Below are positions 51,088-59,407 of a stretch of 64,000 nt of DNA, piece by piece (positions within the stretch are counted from its first letter, which is position 1; each line of letters starts with the position of its first letter). Position numbers and translations under genes: made by a program. Location of the stretch: assembly GCA_038322995.1 (NCBI GenBank), contig JBBQGM010000001.1, positions 90,807 to 154,806 on the forward strand. Direction: 5' to 3'. The DNA comes from QHXQ01 sp038322995. GTDB taxonomy: Bacteria > Acidobacteriota > Blastocatellia > Pyrinomonadales > Pyrinomonadaceae. The notes under the pieces were generated by a model that was not told the origin of the DNA, searched no databases, and worked only from the letters and a program-made list of their open reading frames with translations.

Positions 51088-52176
51088 ATGCGTGTGCTGA
51101 TCGCAGCCGGGGGCACGGGCGGGCACATCTATCCCGCCATCGCGGTGGCACATGAGATCGCGCGGCGCGATGCGGCCTCGGTCGTGCGCTTCGTCGGCAC
51201 GGCGCGCGGCCTTGAGACGCGGCTCGTGCCGCAGGCGGGTTACGAGTTATCGCTCATTGAAAGCGCGGGACTGGTGAACATGAGTCTGCGCGAGCGCCTG
51301 CGCGGGCTGTTCGTGTTGCCCAAAAGTTTCGGCGCGGCCAGACGGCTCATCAGAGAGTTTCGGCCCGACGCCGTGATCGGCGCGGGCGGTTATGTGACGG
51401 GGCCGGTATTGCTGGTGGCGGCCCTCAGTCGTGTGCCGACGCTGATCATGGAATCGAACGCCGTGCCCGGTTTCACGAACCGACGGCTGATTCGCTTTGT
51501 TGACGCGGCGGCGGCTTCGTTCGAGGCGACGTTGCCTTACTTCGGGCGCAAAGGCACTGTCACAGGCAATCCCGTCCGGCGCGAGTTCTTTGACATTCCT
51601 CCGAAGCAGCGTGACCCGGCCCGCTTCTCGCTGCTCCTGTTCGGCGGCTCGCAAGGCGCACGCGCGATCAACGAAGCGATGACGGCTGCGCTGCCTTTGC
51701 TGACAGCCGGGCGCGCGACGCTGCACATCACGCACCAGACGGGCAAACTCGACTTTGCCAGAGTGCGTGCCGCTTACGAACAGACTGGTTGGGCGGCAAG
51801 CGCAGACGTGCGTGAGTACATTGACGATATGGTGAGCGCCTTTGCCAACGCCGATTTGATCATCTCGCGCGCCGGGGCGACGACGAGCGCCGAACTGGCC
51901 GCCGCCGGGCGCACCGCGATCATGATCCCGCTGCCCGGTCAGCTTGAGCAGCAACGCAACGCCGAAGTCTTAGCGGCCGCCGGCGCGGCGCGCATGATCT
52001 TGCAAACTGAATTGACGGCCGAACGGCTCGCGCAAGAAATCACCGCGCTCGTCGCCGCGCCCGCACAACTGACGCAGATGGAGCAAGCCGTCCGCAAATT
52101 CGCCCGCCGCGACGCCGCGGCCACGACAGTTGATTTGATAGAGAAGCTATTAGCCAGACAAAAGGCTAACAGCTAA
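51088..52176 (+). CDS. murG: UDP-N-acetylglucosamine--N-acetylmuramyl-(pentapeptide) transferase
   Basis: 362 residues from the ATG at 51088, nine bases after the ftsW stop; the GTG at 51055 would overlap ftsW. The N-terminal MRVLIAAGGTGGHIYPAIAV is the lipid-binding loop, VIGAGGYVTGPVLLVAALS and LLLFGGSQGARAINEAM follow, and AGATTSAELAAAGRTAIMIP is the UDP-GlcNAc region. It makes lipid II. The last codons and stop (KANS) are contributed by the start of a heptanucleotide repeat array. Confidence 0.95.
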   Translation: MRVLIAAGGTGGHIYPAIAVAHEIARRDAASVVRFVGTARGLETRLVPQAGYELSLIESAGLVNMSLRERLRGLFVLPKSFGAARRLIREFRPDAVIGAGGYVTGPVLLVAALSRVPTLIMESNAVPGFTNRRLIRFVDAAAASFEATLPYFGRKGTVTGNPVRREFFDIPPKQRDPARFSLLLFGGSQGARAINEAMTAALPLLTAGRATLHITHQTGKLDFARVRAAYEQTGWAASADVREYIDDMVSAFANADLIISRAGATTSAELAAAGRTAIMIPLPGQLEQQRNAEVLAAAGAARMILQTELTAERLAQEITALVAAPAQLTQMEQAVRKFARRDAAATTVDLIEKLLARQKANS

Positions 52177-52247
52177 CAGCTAACAGCTAACAGCTAACAG
52201 CTAACAGCTAACAGCTAACAGCTAACAGCTAACAGCTAACAGCTAAC
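52171..52247. repeat. Heptanucleotide tandem array, 11 copies of AGCTAAC
   Basis: Eleven perfect copies of AGCTAAC run from 52171 to 52247, flanked by imperfect units GGCTAAC and AGCTATT. The array includes the murG stop and ends 8 bases before the murC start, so no ribosome site is available to murC in front of its ATG. Length is likely unstable through slippage. Heptanucleotide arrays (STRR) are known in cyanobacteria. Confidence 0.95.
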
Positions 52248-52255
52248 AGCTATTC

Positions 52256-53647
52256 ATGTTTCATCGCATTCAACATGTGCATTTAGTGGGTGTCGGCGGC
52301 AGCGGCATGTCGGGCATCGCCGAGGTCTTATCGACGCTGGGCTTTCGTGTGTCGGGGTCTGACTTGAAGCGTTCGAGTGTGACCGAGCGATTGGTAGCCC
52401 TGGGCATCGAGTTTCACGAAGGGCACAGGGCGGAGTTTGTGGGCGATGCGCAGGTGGTGGTTCGTTCGACGGCCGTGCGCGACGACAACCCGGAAGTGTT
52501 GGCGGCCCGCGAGCATTCGATCCCCGTGATCCCGCGCGCGGAGATGCTGGCAGAGTTGATGCGGTTGAAGCGCGACACGGTCGCCATCGCCGGTTCGCAT
52601 GGCAAGACGACGACGACTTCGATGGTCGGCACGATCTTGGGCGGCGCGGGCCTCGACCCGACGGTCGTGGTCGGCGGCGTGGTCGGTGCGTTCGGCTCGA
52701 ATGCGCGGTTGGGCAAGAGCGATCTGATGGTGGTCGAAGCGGACGAAAGCGATAGATCATTTCTGATGCTGACGCCGACGTTCGCCGTGGTGACGAACAT
52801 AGATCGTGAGCACATGGATTACTACTCGGACATGGACGACATGCGCGATTGCTTCGCCAGTTTCGTCAATAAAGTGCCGTTCTACGGCGCGGCCGTGTTG
52901 TGTCTCGACGATCCGAATGTGCAAGCTGTCATCCCGCGCATCAAGCGACGGCGCATCACTTACGGCTTGAGCGCGCAGGCCGATATCTCGGCGCACGGCT
53001 TGCGCTTCGACCGCCCCTTCGGCTCGACCTTCACGGTCTGGCAGGGGACGGACGTGGCTGGCGACATCACTTTGCACGTGCCAGGCTTGCACAACATCTA
53101 TAACGCGCTCGCCGCTATCGCCATCGGCTTCGAGTTGGGCGTGCCGTTCGCCGTGATCGCGCAAGCGCTGGCCGGTTACACGGGCGTTAACCGGCGCTTT
53201 CAGTTCAAGGGCGAAGTGGCCGGGGTTTTGGTGGTGGATGATTACGGTCATCATCCGACGGAGGTGCGCGCGACGCTCGCGGCCGCGAAAATCGGGTCGC
53301 AGGGCCGGCGCACGGTGGTGCTGTTCCAACCACATCGCTACACGCGCACGCGCGATCAGTTGGACGAGTTCGCGCGCTCGTTCAATAACGCGGACGTGCT
53401 GCTCGTGACGGACATCTACGCGGCAAGCGAAGAGCCGATTGCGGGCATCACGGCTGAGACTTTGACCGACGCGATCAAGAGCTACGGGCACAAGAACGCA
53501 TTTTACGTCGGCGCGCTCGATACGGCGGTGAAGGCCCTGCTGAGTGAGGCCCGCTCCGGCGACATGGTGGTCACACTCGGCGCAGGCAATATCTCGCAGG
53601 CGAGCGAGCAGTTACTTGAGTTGTTGCAAAAGAAGAATGGCAAATGA
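52256..53647 (+). CDS. murC: UDP-N-acetylmuramate--L-alanine ligase
   Basis: 463 residues. It starts MFHRIQHVHLVGVGGSGMSG and has the ATP motif VAIAGSHGKTTTTSMVGTIL, the second-domain VVEADESDRSFLMLTPTFAV and HPTEVRATLAAAKIG of the C-terminal Rossmann domain. It adds L-Ala to UDP-MurNAc. No Shine-Dalgarno sequence lies ahead of the ATG because the heptamer array occupies that place. Confidence 0.95.
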   Translation: MFHRIQHVHLVGVGGSGMSGIAEVLSTLGFRVSGSDLKRSSVTERLVALGIEFHEGHRAEFVGDAQVVVRSTAVRDDNPEVLAAREHSIPVIPRAEMLAELMRLKRDTVAIAGSHGKTTTTSMVGTILGGAGLDPTVVVGGVVGAFGSNARLGKSDLMVVEADESDRSFLMLTPTFAVVTNIDREHMDYYSDMDDMRDCFASFVNKVPFYGAAVLCLDDPNVQAVIPRIKRRRITYGLSAQADISAHGLRFDRPFGSTFTVWQGTDVAGDITLHVPGLHNIYNALAAIAIGFELGVPFAVIAQALAGYTGVNRRFQFKGEVAGVLVVDDYGHHPTEVRATLAAAKIGSQGRRTVVLFQPHRYTRTRDQLDEFARSFNNADVLLVTDIYAASEEPIAGITAETLTDAIKSYGHKNAFYVGALDTAVKALLSEARSGDMVVTLGAGNISQASEQLLELLQKKNGK

Positions 53648-53653
53648 AGTATT

Positions 53654-53700
53654 TGATTCATTTGTTCATTGGTTCGTTGAGTCAATGAAAAGATGAATCA
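53654..53700 (+). promoter_or_regulatory. Hairpin covering the murB start codon
   Basis: TGATTCATTTGTTCATTG (53654-53671) pairs with CAATGAAAAGATGAATCA (53683-53700) at 16 of 18 positions, leaving an 11-base loop. The first murB ATG (53693) and the AAAAG in front of it lie inside the right arm and would be masked in the folded mRNA. Confidence 0.6.
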
Positions 53701-54757
53701 TCGATCAATGTTTATGACGACGCAGAGCACGTTCGATTTGTCCGCGCGCGATGAAGTGGTCGCGGCAATCGCGGCGCGCATCGGCGTGCGCGCCGAGCGT
53801 GGGCGACGGTTTGCGGAGTTGACGAGTTTGAAAGTGGGCGGCGTGATTGATTGGGTGTTGTCGCCAACGTCGGAAGTACAGGCCGCCTCTGTGATCGCGG
53901 AACTTGAGCAAGCGGCCCTCGCCTGGCGCGTGTTGGGCGCGGGCAGCAACGTGTTGGCGGATGATGCGCCGCATCATTACGTGGTGGTGAGCATGCGCGA
54001 CGTGAAAGGTGAAGTTGAGTTTGCGGGCGAGCGCGTGCGGGTGAGCGCGGGTTATTCGCTGCCGCGGCTGTGCGTCGAGGCGGCGCGGCGCGGCCTGTCA
54101 GGCATAGAAGGTTTGGGCGGCATACCGGGCACGGTCGGCGGCGCGTTGTGGATGAACGCGGGCGCTTTCGGCCACGAGATTGGTACGTTGGTCGAGACGG
54201 TGCGTGTGGCGCGCGGCGGTGTGGTCATTGAAGTGCCGGGCGCGGAAGTTAAGTGGGATTATCGGCACACGTCGTTTCGCGAAGGCGAGTTGTTGTTGGG
54301 CGCGACGCTGCATCTGCGGCCGGGTGATTCGGCGGAGATCATCACGCGCATGGCCGAAGTGAAGCGCAAGCGCATGGACTCGCAACCGCATGGCGCGCGT
54401 TCCGCCGGGTGCTTCTTCAAGAACCCGCCGGGCACGGGCTTGAGCACCGGCCAGATGATTGATGAACTAGGCATGAAGGGCCAACAGCGCGGCGGCGCGG
54501 TCGTCTCGCCCGTGCATGCGAACTTCATCGTAACCGAGGGCGACAACGCACGCGCCGCCGACGCGCTTGCGCTGGCCGAAGAGATCCGCGAGCGCATCCG
54601 GCGCGAGCGTGGCGTCGAGCTTGAATACGAAGTTGAAATCTGGCAGGGCAGCGCGAATGGTGCGGCGACGGGCGAGCAGCTTGAGACAACCCACGCTGAA
54701 ATTGAAAACGTGCGTCGTGACGATGCGGCGAGCCTGAAGGAAGAAACAAGATGTTGA
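53693..54757 (+). CDS. murB: UDP-N-acetylenolpyruvoylglucosamine reductase
   Basis: 354 residues, ATG at 53693 (other in-frame ATGs at 53708 and 53714). The FAD domain reads VLGAGSNVLADDAPHHYVVV, then GIEGLGGIPGTVGGALWMNA and the substrate region ARSAGCFFKNPPGTGLSTGQ, HANFIVTEGDNARAADALAL. It is the type with catalytic Ser in SAGCFFKNP. It makes UDP-MurNAc with MurA. Its start sits in a hairpin, and the end overlaps ftsQ by seven bases. Confidence 0.94.
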   Translation: MNHRSMFMTTQSTFDLSARDEVVAAIAARIGVRAERGRRFAELTSLKVGGVIDWVLSPTSEVQAASVIAELEQAALAWRVLGAGSNVLADDAPHHYVVVSMRDVKGEVEFAGERVRVSAGYSLPRLCVEAARRGLSGIEGLGGIPGTVGGALWMNAGAFGHEIGTLVETVRVARGGVVIEVPGAEVKWDYRHTSFREGELLLGATLHLRPGDSAEIITRMAEVKRKRMDSQPHGARSAGCFFKNPPGTGLSTGQMIDELGMKGQQRGGAVVSPVHANFIVTEGDNARAADALALAEEIRERIRRERGVELEYEVEIWQGSANGAATGEQLETTHAEIENVRRDDAASLKEETRC

Positions 54758-55914
54758 GAGAGCAAGTCATCACGCCGCGGGCAGGGCGGGGCGGCGGCGC
54801 ACAGAAGCGCGGGCGCGCGGGCGTGGCCACGGGGCAACGGCCGGCGGCGCGGCGCTCCGGCGGCAACGCGACCGGGCGCACGACACCGGCGCGGAGTTCT
54901 ACATGGCGCAAGGTCGGCGTGTGGGCCCCGACCATCGGCAAGGTGTTGTTGGCCGTCTGCGCGGGCGTAGTCGCGTTTCATCTTTATAGCGTTGCGTCCA
55001 CCTCCACCTTCTTCGCGTTGCGCACGGTGGACGTGAGCGGCGCGGCGCGTGCTTCCGAGGAGCGCATCAAAAATATCGTGCAGCGCGCGGCCAGCCCCGG
55101 CGGCGTGTGGCGCACAGACCTCGACGCGGTGCGCGCGGAACTTGAGCGGCAACCGTGGGTGCGTTCGGCGGCCGTCGGGCGCGTATTGCCGTCGGGCATG
55201 CGCGTACATATCACCGAGCGCCTGCCGCGTGCGATTGTGCGCACTGCGGCCGGCCGGCTGACGTGGGTGGACGACGATGGCGTCATCGTCGGCACAGTCG
55301 CGCCGACGGATCAACTGCCCCCATTCTTCCTGCGCGGTTGGGATGAGGCCGAAACCGTGGCGGCGCGCGTCGCGAATCGGCAGCGCGTGGCGAAGGTTCT
55401 GGAGTTGCAGCGCGAATGGACGGCGGCCGGCGTGGCCGCGCGTGTCAGCGAAGTGAATCTGGACGATCTGCAAGATGTGCGGACGCAACTCGCGGGCGCG
55501 GACTCGCAGGTTGAAGTGCGCCTTGGCAAAGATGAACTGACGAAGCGGCTGCGGCAATCCTTGCAAGCGCTCGACGAGCAACGACAGACGCCGCGTGGCG
55601 CTTTGATCAGCTACATAGATATGTCACAGGGCAAACGCGCCGTGATCGGGTTCATGCGGGCGCAGTCGTCCGCGTTGAGTCGTGATGGCGCAGACGCGCC
55701 TGTGGGCCCGCCGCAGCCTGATGCAGACCACAACCCGCTGATAGCCAAGCATGCGGGCAACGAGACTGCGGCTAACAGACTACGCACGCAGCCCGAACGG
55801 GCGGTGCGACAACGAACGATGCAGAAGCGCGAAGCGGCGCACGTGGTCGAACATACAAACGCAGAGAAGCGCGGGGCGGCACAACGCCCGCGGCGCGTGG
55901 GCAAGACTGGTTAG
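54751..55914 (+). CDS. ftsQ: Cell division protein FtsQ/DivIB
   Basis: 387 residues with GGAAG ahead of the ATG. A basic cytoplasmic N-terminus of ~65 residues is followed by a membrane helix (VLLAVCAGVVAFHLYSVAST), then a POTRA domain (FALRTVDVSGAARASEERIK) and the FtsQ beta domain (LPSGMRVHITERLPRAIVRT). It connects FtsL/FtsB to the divisome. Beyond the family core, about 110 hydrophilic residues rich in Arg/Gln/Ala/Glu form a tail that I do not recognise. Confidence 0.88.
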   Translation: MLREQVITPRAGRGGGAQKRGRAGVATGQRPAARRSGGNATGRTTPARSSTWRKVGVWAPTIGKVLLAVCAGVVAFHLYSVASTSTFFALRTVDVSGAARASEERIKNIVQRAASPGGVWRTDLDAVRAELERQPWVRSAAVGRVLPSGMRVHITERLPRAIVRTAAGRLTWVDDDGVIVGTVAPTDQLPPFFLRGWDEAETVAARVANRQRVAKVLELQREWTAAGVAARVSEVNLDDLQDVRTQLAGADSQVEVRLGKDELTKRLRQSLQALDEQRQTPRGALISYIDMSQGKRAVIGFMRAQSSALSRDGADAPVGPPQPDADHNPLIAKHAGNETAANRLRTQPERAVRQRTMQKREAAHVVEHTNAEKRGAAQRPRRVGKTG

Positions 55915-55931
55915 TCTAACCATTGTGGGCA

Positions 55932-55959
55932 GCAAGCTTAGGCGTTCCCCTTAGCTTGC
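55932..55959 (+). promoter_or_regulatory. Hairpin between ftsQ and ftsA
   Basis: GCAAGCTTAGG (55932-55942) pairs with CCTTAGCTTGC (55949-55959) at 10 of 11 positions, ending just before the AGGAAGAGG ribosome site of ftsA. Confidence 0.4.
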
Positions 55960-55977
55960 GAGGAAGAGGTGAGACGG

Positions 55978-57240
55978 ATGGCGAAACGCGAGGCGTATAC
56001 CGTCGGGCTGAGCACGGGCACGAGTCGGGTGACGTGCATCATCGGCGAGCCGGGCGAGGGCGGCACACTCGACATCGTCGGCATCGGTGAGGCGGAAGCG
56101 CGCGGCCTGCGCAAAGGCGTCATCGTCAACCCCGAAGCGGCCGTGGACGCAATTCGCCATGCCGTCGAAGCGGCCGAGCGCATGTCCGGCTTGTCCGCCG
56201 AAGAGGTCACGATCAATCTCGCCGGCTCACACATCATGGGCTTTAACGGGCAGGCCATTGTCGCCGTCTCAGGCCGCGACCGTGAGATCACGAACGACGA
56301 CGTGCGCCGCGCGATTGACTCGGCCTGCGCGATCCAACTGCCGGCGGGGCGCGAGATCGTGGATCGCCTGCCGCAAGAGTTCATCGTGGACGATCAGGAC
56401 GGCATCAACGATCCGGTCGGCATGATCGGCGCGCGGCTCGCCGTCAAGACACACATCGTTACCAGCCCCGTCACCGCGCGCCAGAACGCGATCAACGCGG
56501 TGAATCGCGCGGGCCTGATCGTTTCGGACATGGTGCTTGAGCAACTCGCGGCCGCCGAAGCATCGTTAACCGAAGAGGACAAAGAGTTTGGTTCGGCACT
56601 TGTGGACATCGGCGCGGAAACAACGGGCCTCGTGATCTATCAGCGCGGCGCGGTGCAACACACGGCGGTGTTTGCGCTCGGTGGCTCGCATTTCACGAAC
56701 GACATCGCGTTCGGCTTGCGCACGCCGATCCCGGAAGCCGAAAAGATCAAGCGCGCGTTTGGTTATGCATCGAGCGCGAGTTTGAACGAGTTGGCGCGCG
56801 GCGAGCAGGTCGAAGTGCCGTCGGTCGGCGGGCGTGGGCCGCGGCTGTTGTCACGGCAAATCTTGTGCGACATTTTGCAGCCGCGCGCCGAAGAAGTGTT
56901 GATGCATGTCGCCGACGAAATCCGCGAGTCGGGTTGGGAGCGGCAATTGTCGAGCGGCATTGTGCTGACCGGCGGCGGCGCGCTGTTGGGCGGTCTCTGC
57001 GAAGTCGCGGAGCAAGTTTTCGATGCGCCGGTGCGTGTCGGTTACCCGGAACGGGATCGCTTCGGCGGTCTCGTCGAGGACATCCAGGGCCCGGCGTGGA
57101 CGGCTGCGGCCGGGTTGGCGCTGGTGGCGATGCGCGCCCAAAACACAGAGGCCCGCCGCGCGGCGGGCCGGCGCGATGCGAGCGGCACCTTGGGCGCGTT
57201 CGTGTCCAAATTTCGTGATCGATTCAGTAGTATTTTCTGA
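55978..57240 (+). CDS. ftsA: Cell division protein FtsA
   Basis: 420 residues from the ATG at 55978 (a GTG three codons earlier is possible; AGGAAGAGG lies ahead of both). The actin-like fold shows the 1A start YTVGLSTGTSRVTCIIGEPG, the FtsA-specific 1C domain (INLAGSHIMGFNGQAIVAVS), and the nucleotide region ALVDIGAETTGLVIYQRGAV and GIVLTGGGALLGGLCEVAEQ. It tethers FtsZ to the membrane. The C-terminus SKFRDRFSSIF is amphipathic, fit for membrane attachment. Confidence 0.94.
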   Translation: MAKREAYTVGLSTGTSRVTCIIGEPGEGGTLDIVGIGEAEARGLRKGVIVNPEAAVDAIRHAVEAAERMSGLSAEEVTINLAGSHIMGFNGQAIVAVSGRDREITNDDVRRAIDSACAIQLPAGREIVDRLPQEFIVDDQDGINDPVGMIGARLAVKTHIVTSPVTARQNAINAVNRAGLIVSDMVLEQLAAAEASLTEEDKEFGSALVDIGAETTGLVIYQRGAVQHTAVFALGGSHFTNDIAFGLRTPIPEAEKIKRAFGYASSASLNELARGEQVEVPSVGGRGPRLLSRQILCDILQPRAEEVLMHVADEIRESGWERQLSSGIVLTGGGALLGGLCEVAEQVFDAPVRVGYPERDRFGGLVEDIQGPAWTAAAGLALVAMRAQNTEARRAAGRRDASGTLGAFVSKFRDRFSSIF

Positions 57241-57373
57241 CAAGATGTTGTATGCTGCCGCGCCAGCCGGCACAGGATATAGTCCGCAAGATATTGGTGT
57301 CCCCGGCGCGCATAGCCCAAAATAACCGCATGGGCGCTTCGCAAGCGCAATCGCATGGAGTGAGAGAGGAAAG

Positions 57374-58537
57374 ATGATGATGACACCAGATGGCCGTCCG
57401 CCGGGCAGCGGTATTAATATTTTCATCGACGACGATCCGCCAATTACCGGTGCGCGCATAAAAGTGATCGGCGTCGGCGGCGGGGGCGGTAACGCCGTCA
57501 ACCGCATGATCGAGGCTGGCATCGAGGGCATCGAGTTCCTGGTCGCCAACACGGACTTGCAGGCGTTGAAACGCTCACGCGCGCCGATCAAGATTCAACT
57601 CGGCGGGAAGTTGACCAAAGGCTTAGGCGCAGGCGCGAACCCGGAAGTCGGCCGGAACGCCGCGCTAGAAGACACGGAGAAGATCATCGAGGCGTTGGAA
57701 GGCGCGGACATGGTCTTCGTCACGACGGGCCTCGGCGGCGGCACGGGCACGGGCGCAGCGCCGATTATCGCGTCGCTCGCCACCGAGTTGAACGCGCTGA
57801 CGGTCGCGGTCGTCACCAAGCCGTTCCACTTCGAGGGCAAGCGGCGCATGGCGCAATCCGAGCAGGGCCTGCGCGAGTTGCGCGAGTGCGTGGACACGGT
57901 CATCACGATCCCGAATGAGCGGTTGCTGCACACGGTGGATCGCAGCGTCTCGTTGCAAGACTCATTCAAGCTGGCGGACGACGTGCTGCGGCAAGCGGTG
58001 CAGGGTATCAGCGACCTGATCACCGTGCCCGGTCTCATCAACCTCGACTTCGCCGACGTGAAAGCGATCATGCAGGGCATGGGCATGGCCTTGATGGGCG
58101 CGGGGCGTGCGAGCGGCGAGAACCGCGCGATCAACGCCACGCAGCAAGCCATCTCTTCGCCCCTGCTCGAAGAAGCGAGCATTCAGGGCGCGAAGGGCGT
58201 GTTGATTAACATCACGGGCGGGCTTGATCTTACGCTGTACGAAGTCAACGAAGCCTCTTCCATCATCCGCGAGGCGGCGGACGAGGACGCCAACATCATC
58301 TTCGGCGCGGTGATCGACGAGTCGATGCGCGACGAGATGAAGATCACGGTCATCGCCACCGGCTTCGATCACGAATCGGTTGAGGCAGGTATGACCAGCA
58401 GTGCGGCCGCGGCGACCGCCACGCAACCGCGCTATGCCCCGCGCGGCACGGACGAACTGCCCACGCGCACGGCCGTCAACCAGGCGCGCGCCGACGACCT
58501 GGACGTGCCCGCTTTCATTCGCAAGAAAGCGGACTGA
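57374..58537 (+). CDS. ftsZ: Cell division GTPase FtsZ
   Basis: 387 residues; GAGAGAGGAAAG precedes the ATG. The tubulin signature is TGLGGGTGTGAAPIIASLAT; the start KVIGVGGGGGNAVNRMIEAG and NLDFADVKAIMQGMGMALMG are conserved. A Pro/Thr/Ala linker leads to the C-terminal peptide DLDVPAFIRKKAD, which binds FtsA. It forms the Z-ring. A long hairpin after the stop probably ends the dcw transcript. Confidence 0.97.
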   Translation: MMMTPDGRPPGSGINIFIDDDPPITGARIKVIGVGGGGGNAVNRMIEAGIEGIEFLVANTDLQALKRSRAPIKIQLGGKLTKGLGAGANPEVGRNAALEDTEKIIEALEGADMVFVTTGLGGGTGTGAAPIIASLATELNALTVAVVTKPFHFEGKRRMAQSEQGLRELRECVDTVITIPNERLLHTVDRSVSLQDSFKLADDVLRQAVQGISDLITVPGLINLDFADVKAIMQGMGMALMGAGRASGENRAINATQQAISSPLLEEASIQGAKGVLINITGGLDLTLYEVNEASSIIREAADEDANIIFGAVIDESMRDEMKITVIATGFDHESVEAGMTSSAAAATATQPRYAPRGTDELPTRTAVNQARADDLDVPAFIRKKAD

Positions 58538-58553
58538 CAAGGAGCGAGCAGGC

Positions 58554-58606
58554 AGCAGACGGCCATGCAAGCAGTTAAGTCATAACTACTTGCACGTCCG
58601 TCTGCT
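58554..58606 (+). terminator. Terminator after ftsZ
   Basis: A three-part stem: AGCAGACGG (58554-58562) with CCGTCTGCT (58598-58606), TGCAAG (58566-58571) with CTTGCA (58589-58594), and AGTTA with TAACT near the loop. It is followed by TTCTGTTGTTT. Confidence 0.7.
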
Positions 58607-58620
58607 TTCTGTTGTTTGAC

Positions 58621-58649
58621 TTGCCAAATTCTATTTGCTCGTGTAGCAT
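58621..58649 (+). promoter_or_regulatory. Candidate promoter of the hfq-pdxA unit
   Basis: TTGCCA (58621-58626) and TAGCAT (58644-58649), spacer 17. It lies right after the ftsZ terminator, 217 bases before hfq. Confidence 0.5.
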
Positions 58650-58656
58650 GTCGCGC

Positions 58657-58671
58657 ATTCCTGACAGGAAT
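58657..58671 (+). promoter_or_regulatory. Palindrome at the expected transcript start, possible operator
   Basis: ATTCCTG and CAGGAAT flank a single A (58657-58671), centred about 15 bases after the -10 box. This perfect 7-bp dyad is placed where a repressor would block transcription; which regulator is unknown. Confidence 0.45.
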
Positions 58672-58865
58672 TAATTTCAACAACGGGCCAACACCCGTTT
58701 CTCGTCCCGGCAACGACCGCCACCTGCGTTACAGCAACGTAGGTTCGGACGCGCTTCCCCGTGCGGTAACTCGCTTAGAGTTCGCTCTTCTATGTAAAGA
58801 GTCGCCGCTTGCAAGCGCGTCACGCTAATTTCCCGCTCGTTAGGACTTAATAGAGGTGGAGCATC

Positions 58866-59315
58866 GTGGTAAATCGTAAACTCATCCGCACGACCTTGGC
58901 TGAAGTGAAGGGGCGCGAGGTGCCGCCGCACAGAGAGCGGCACGAAGGAGGCATGCGCAGCAGTTCAGCCCCGCGCGGTGCGCCGCCCAGTCGGGATCGG
59001 GATCGGGATCGCGACCATTCGTCCGCTTCGTCTGCCGCCGCGCAAGGCCGCAAGCGCGTGCCGCCCTCAGAGACAAACGCGGAAATCTTTTATTACAAGA
59101 AGCAGATGGACTCGCACACCGTCATGGTCATGGTGTTGAATGATGGCGACGAGGTCGAAGGTACGATTGAGTGGTACGACCGCAGTGCGCTCAAGATCAA
59201 CCGTAAGGGCGCGCCGAATATTCTACTGCTGAAGCACAACATCAAATACATGTTCAAGGCCGAAGATCGCGATGGCGGCGATGAGAGTGAGGAGAGCGAG
59301 ACGGCGAGCAGCTAA
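58866..59315 (+). CDS. hfq: Hfq-like RNA chaperone with long N-terminal extension
   Basis: 149 residues, GTG start with GGAG a few bases upstream. The Sm fold occupies residues ~75-135: EIFYYKKQMDSHTVMVMVLN, DGDEVEGTIEWYDRSALKIN, APNILLLKHNIKYMFK. These match the KH-type Sm2 motif of Hfq (here LLKHNIKYMFK). The N-terminal 70 residues are unusual, with Arg/Pro and a run RDRDRDRDRD encoded by repeated GATCGG units. It probably helps small RNAs pair with mRNAs. Downstream is pdxA on the same strand. Confidence 0.8.
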   Translation: MVNRKLIRTTLAEVKGREVPPHRERHEGGMRSSSAPRGAPPSRDRDRDRDHSSASSAAAQGRKRVPPSETNAEIFYYKKQMDSHTVMVMVLNDGDEVEGTIEWYDRSALKINRKGAPNILLLKHNIKYMFKAEDRDGGDESEESETASS

Positions 59316-59407
59316 GGAGTTGTTGCCGCGCCGGCCGCGAAACAGAATAGGCGTGCGAAAGGTTGTGCCATTGGGCGGCCGTTCCGCGCCTGTTCGTGTC
59401 TCATATC

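Noticed and set aside
52171..52247. Assembly artefact in the AGCTAAC array
   Set aside because: Cannot be excluded, but both flanks carry imperfect copies of the same unit, which suggests natural origin; kept as a finding.
59341..59407. TTG start of pdxA at 59363
   Set aside because: The added 15 residues do not match the family start and there is no ribosome site; the ATG at 59408 fits better.
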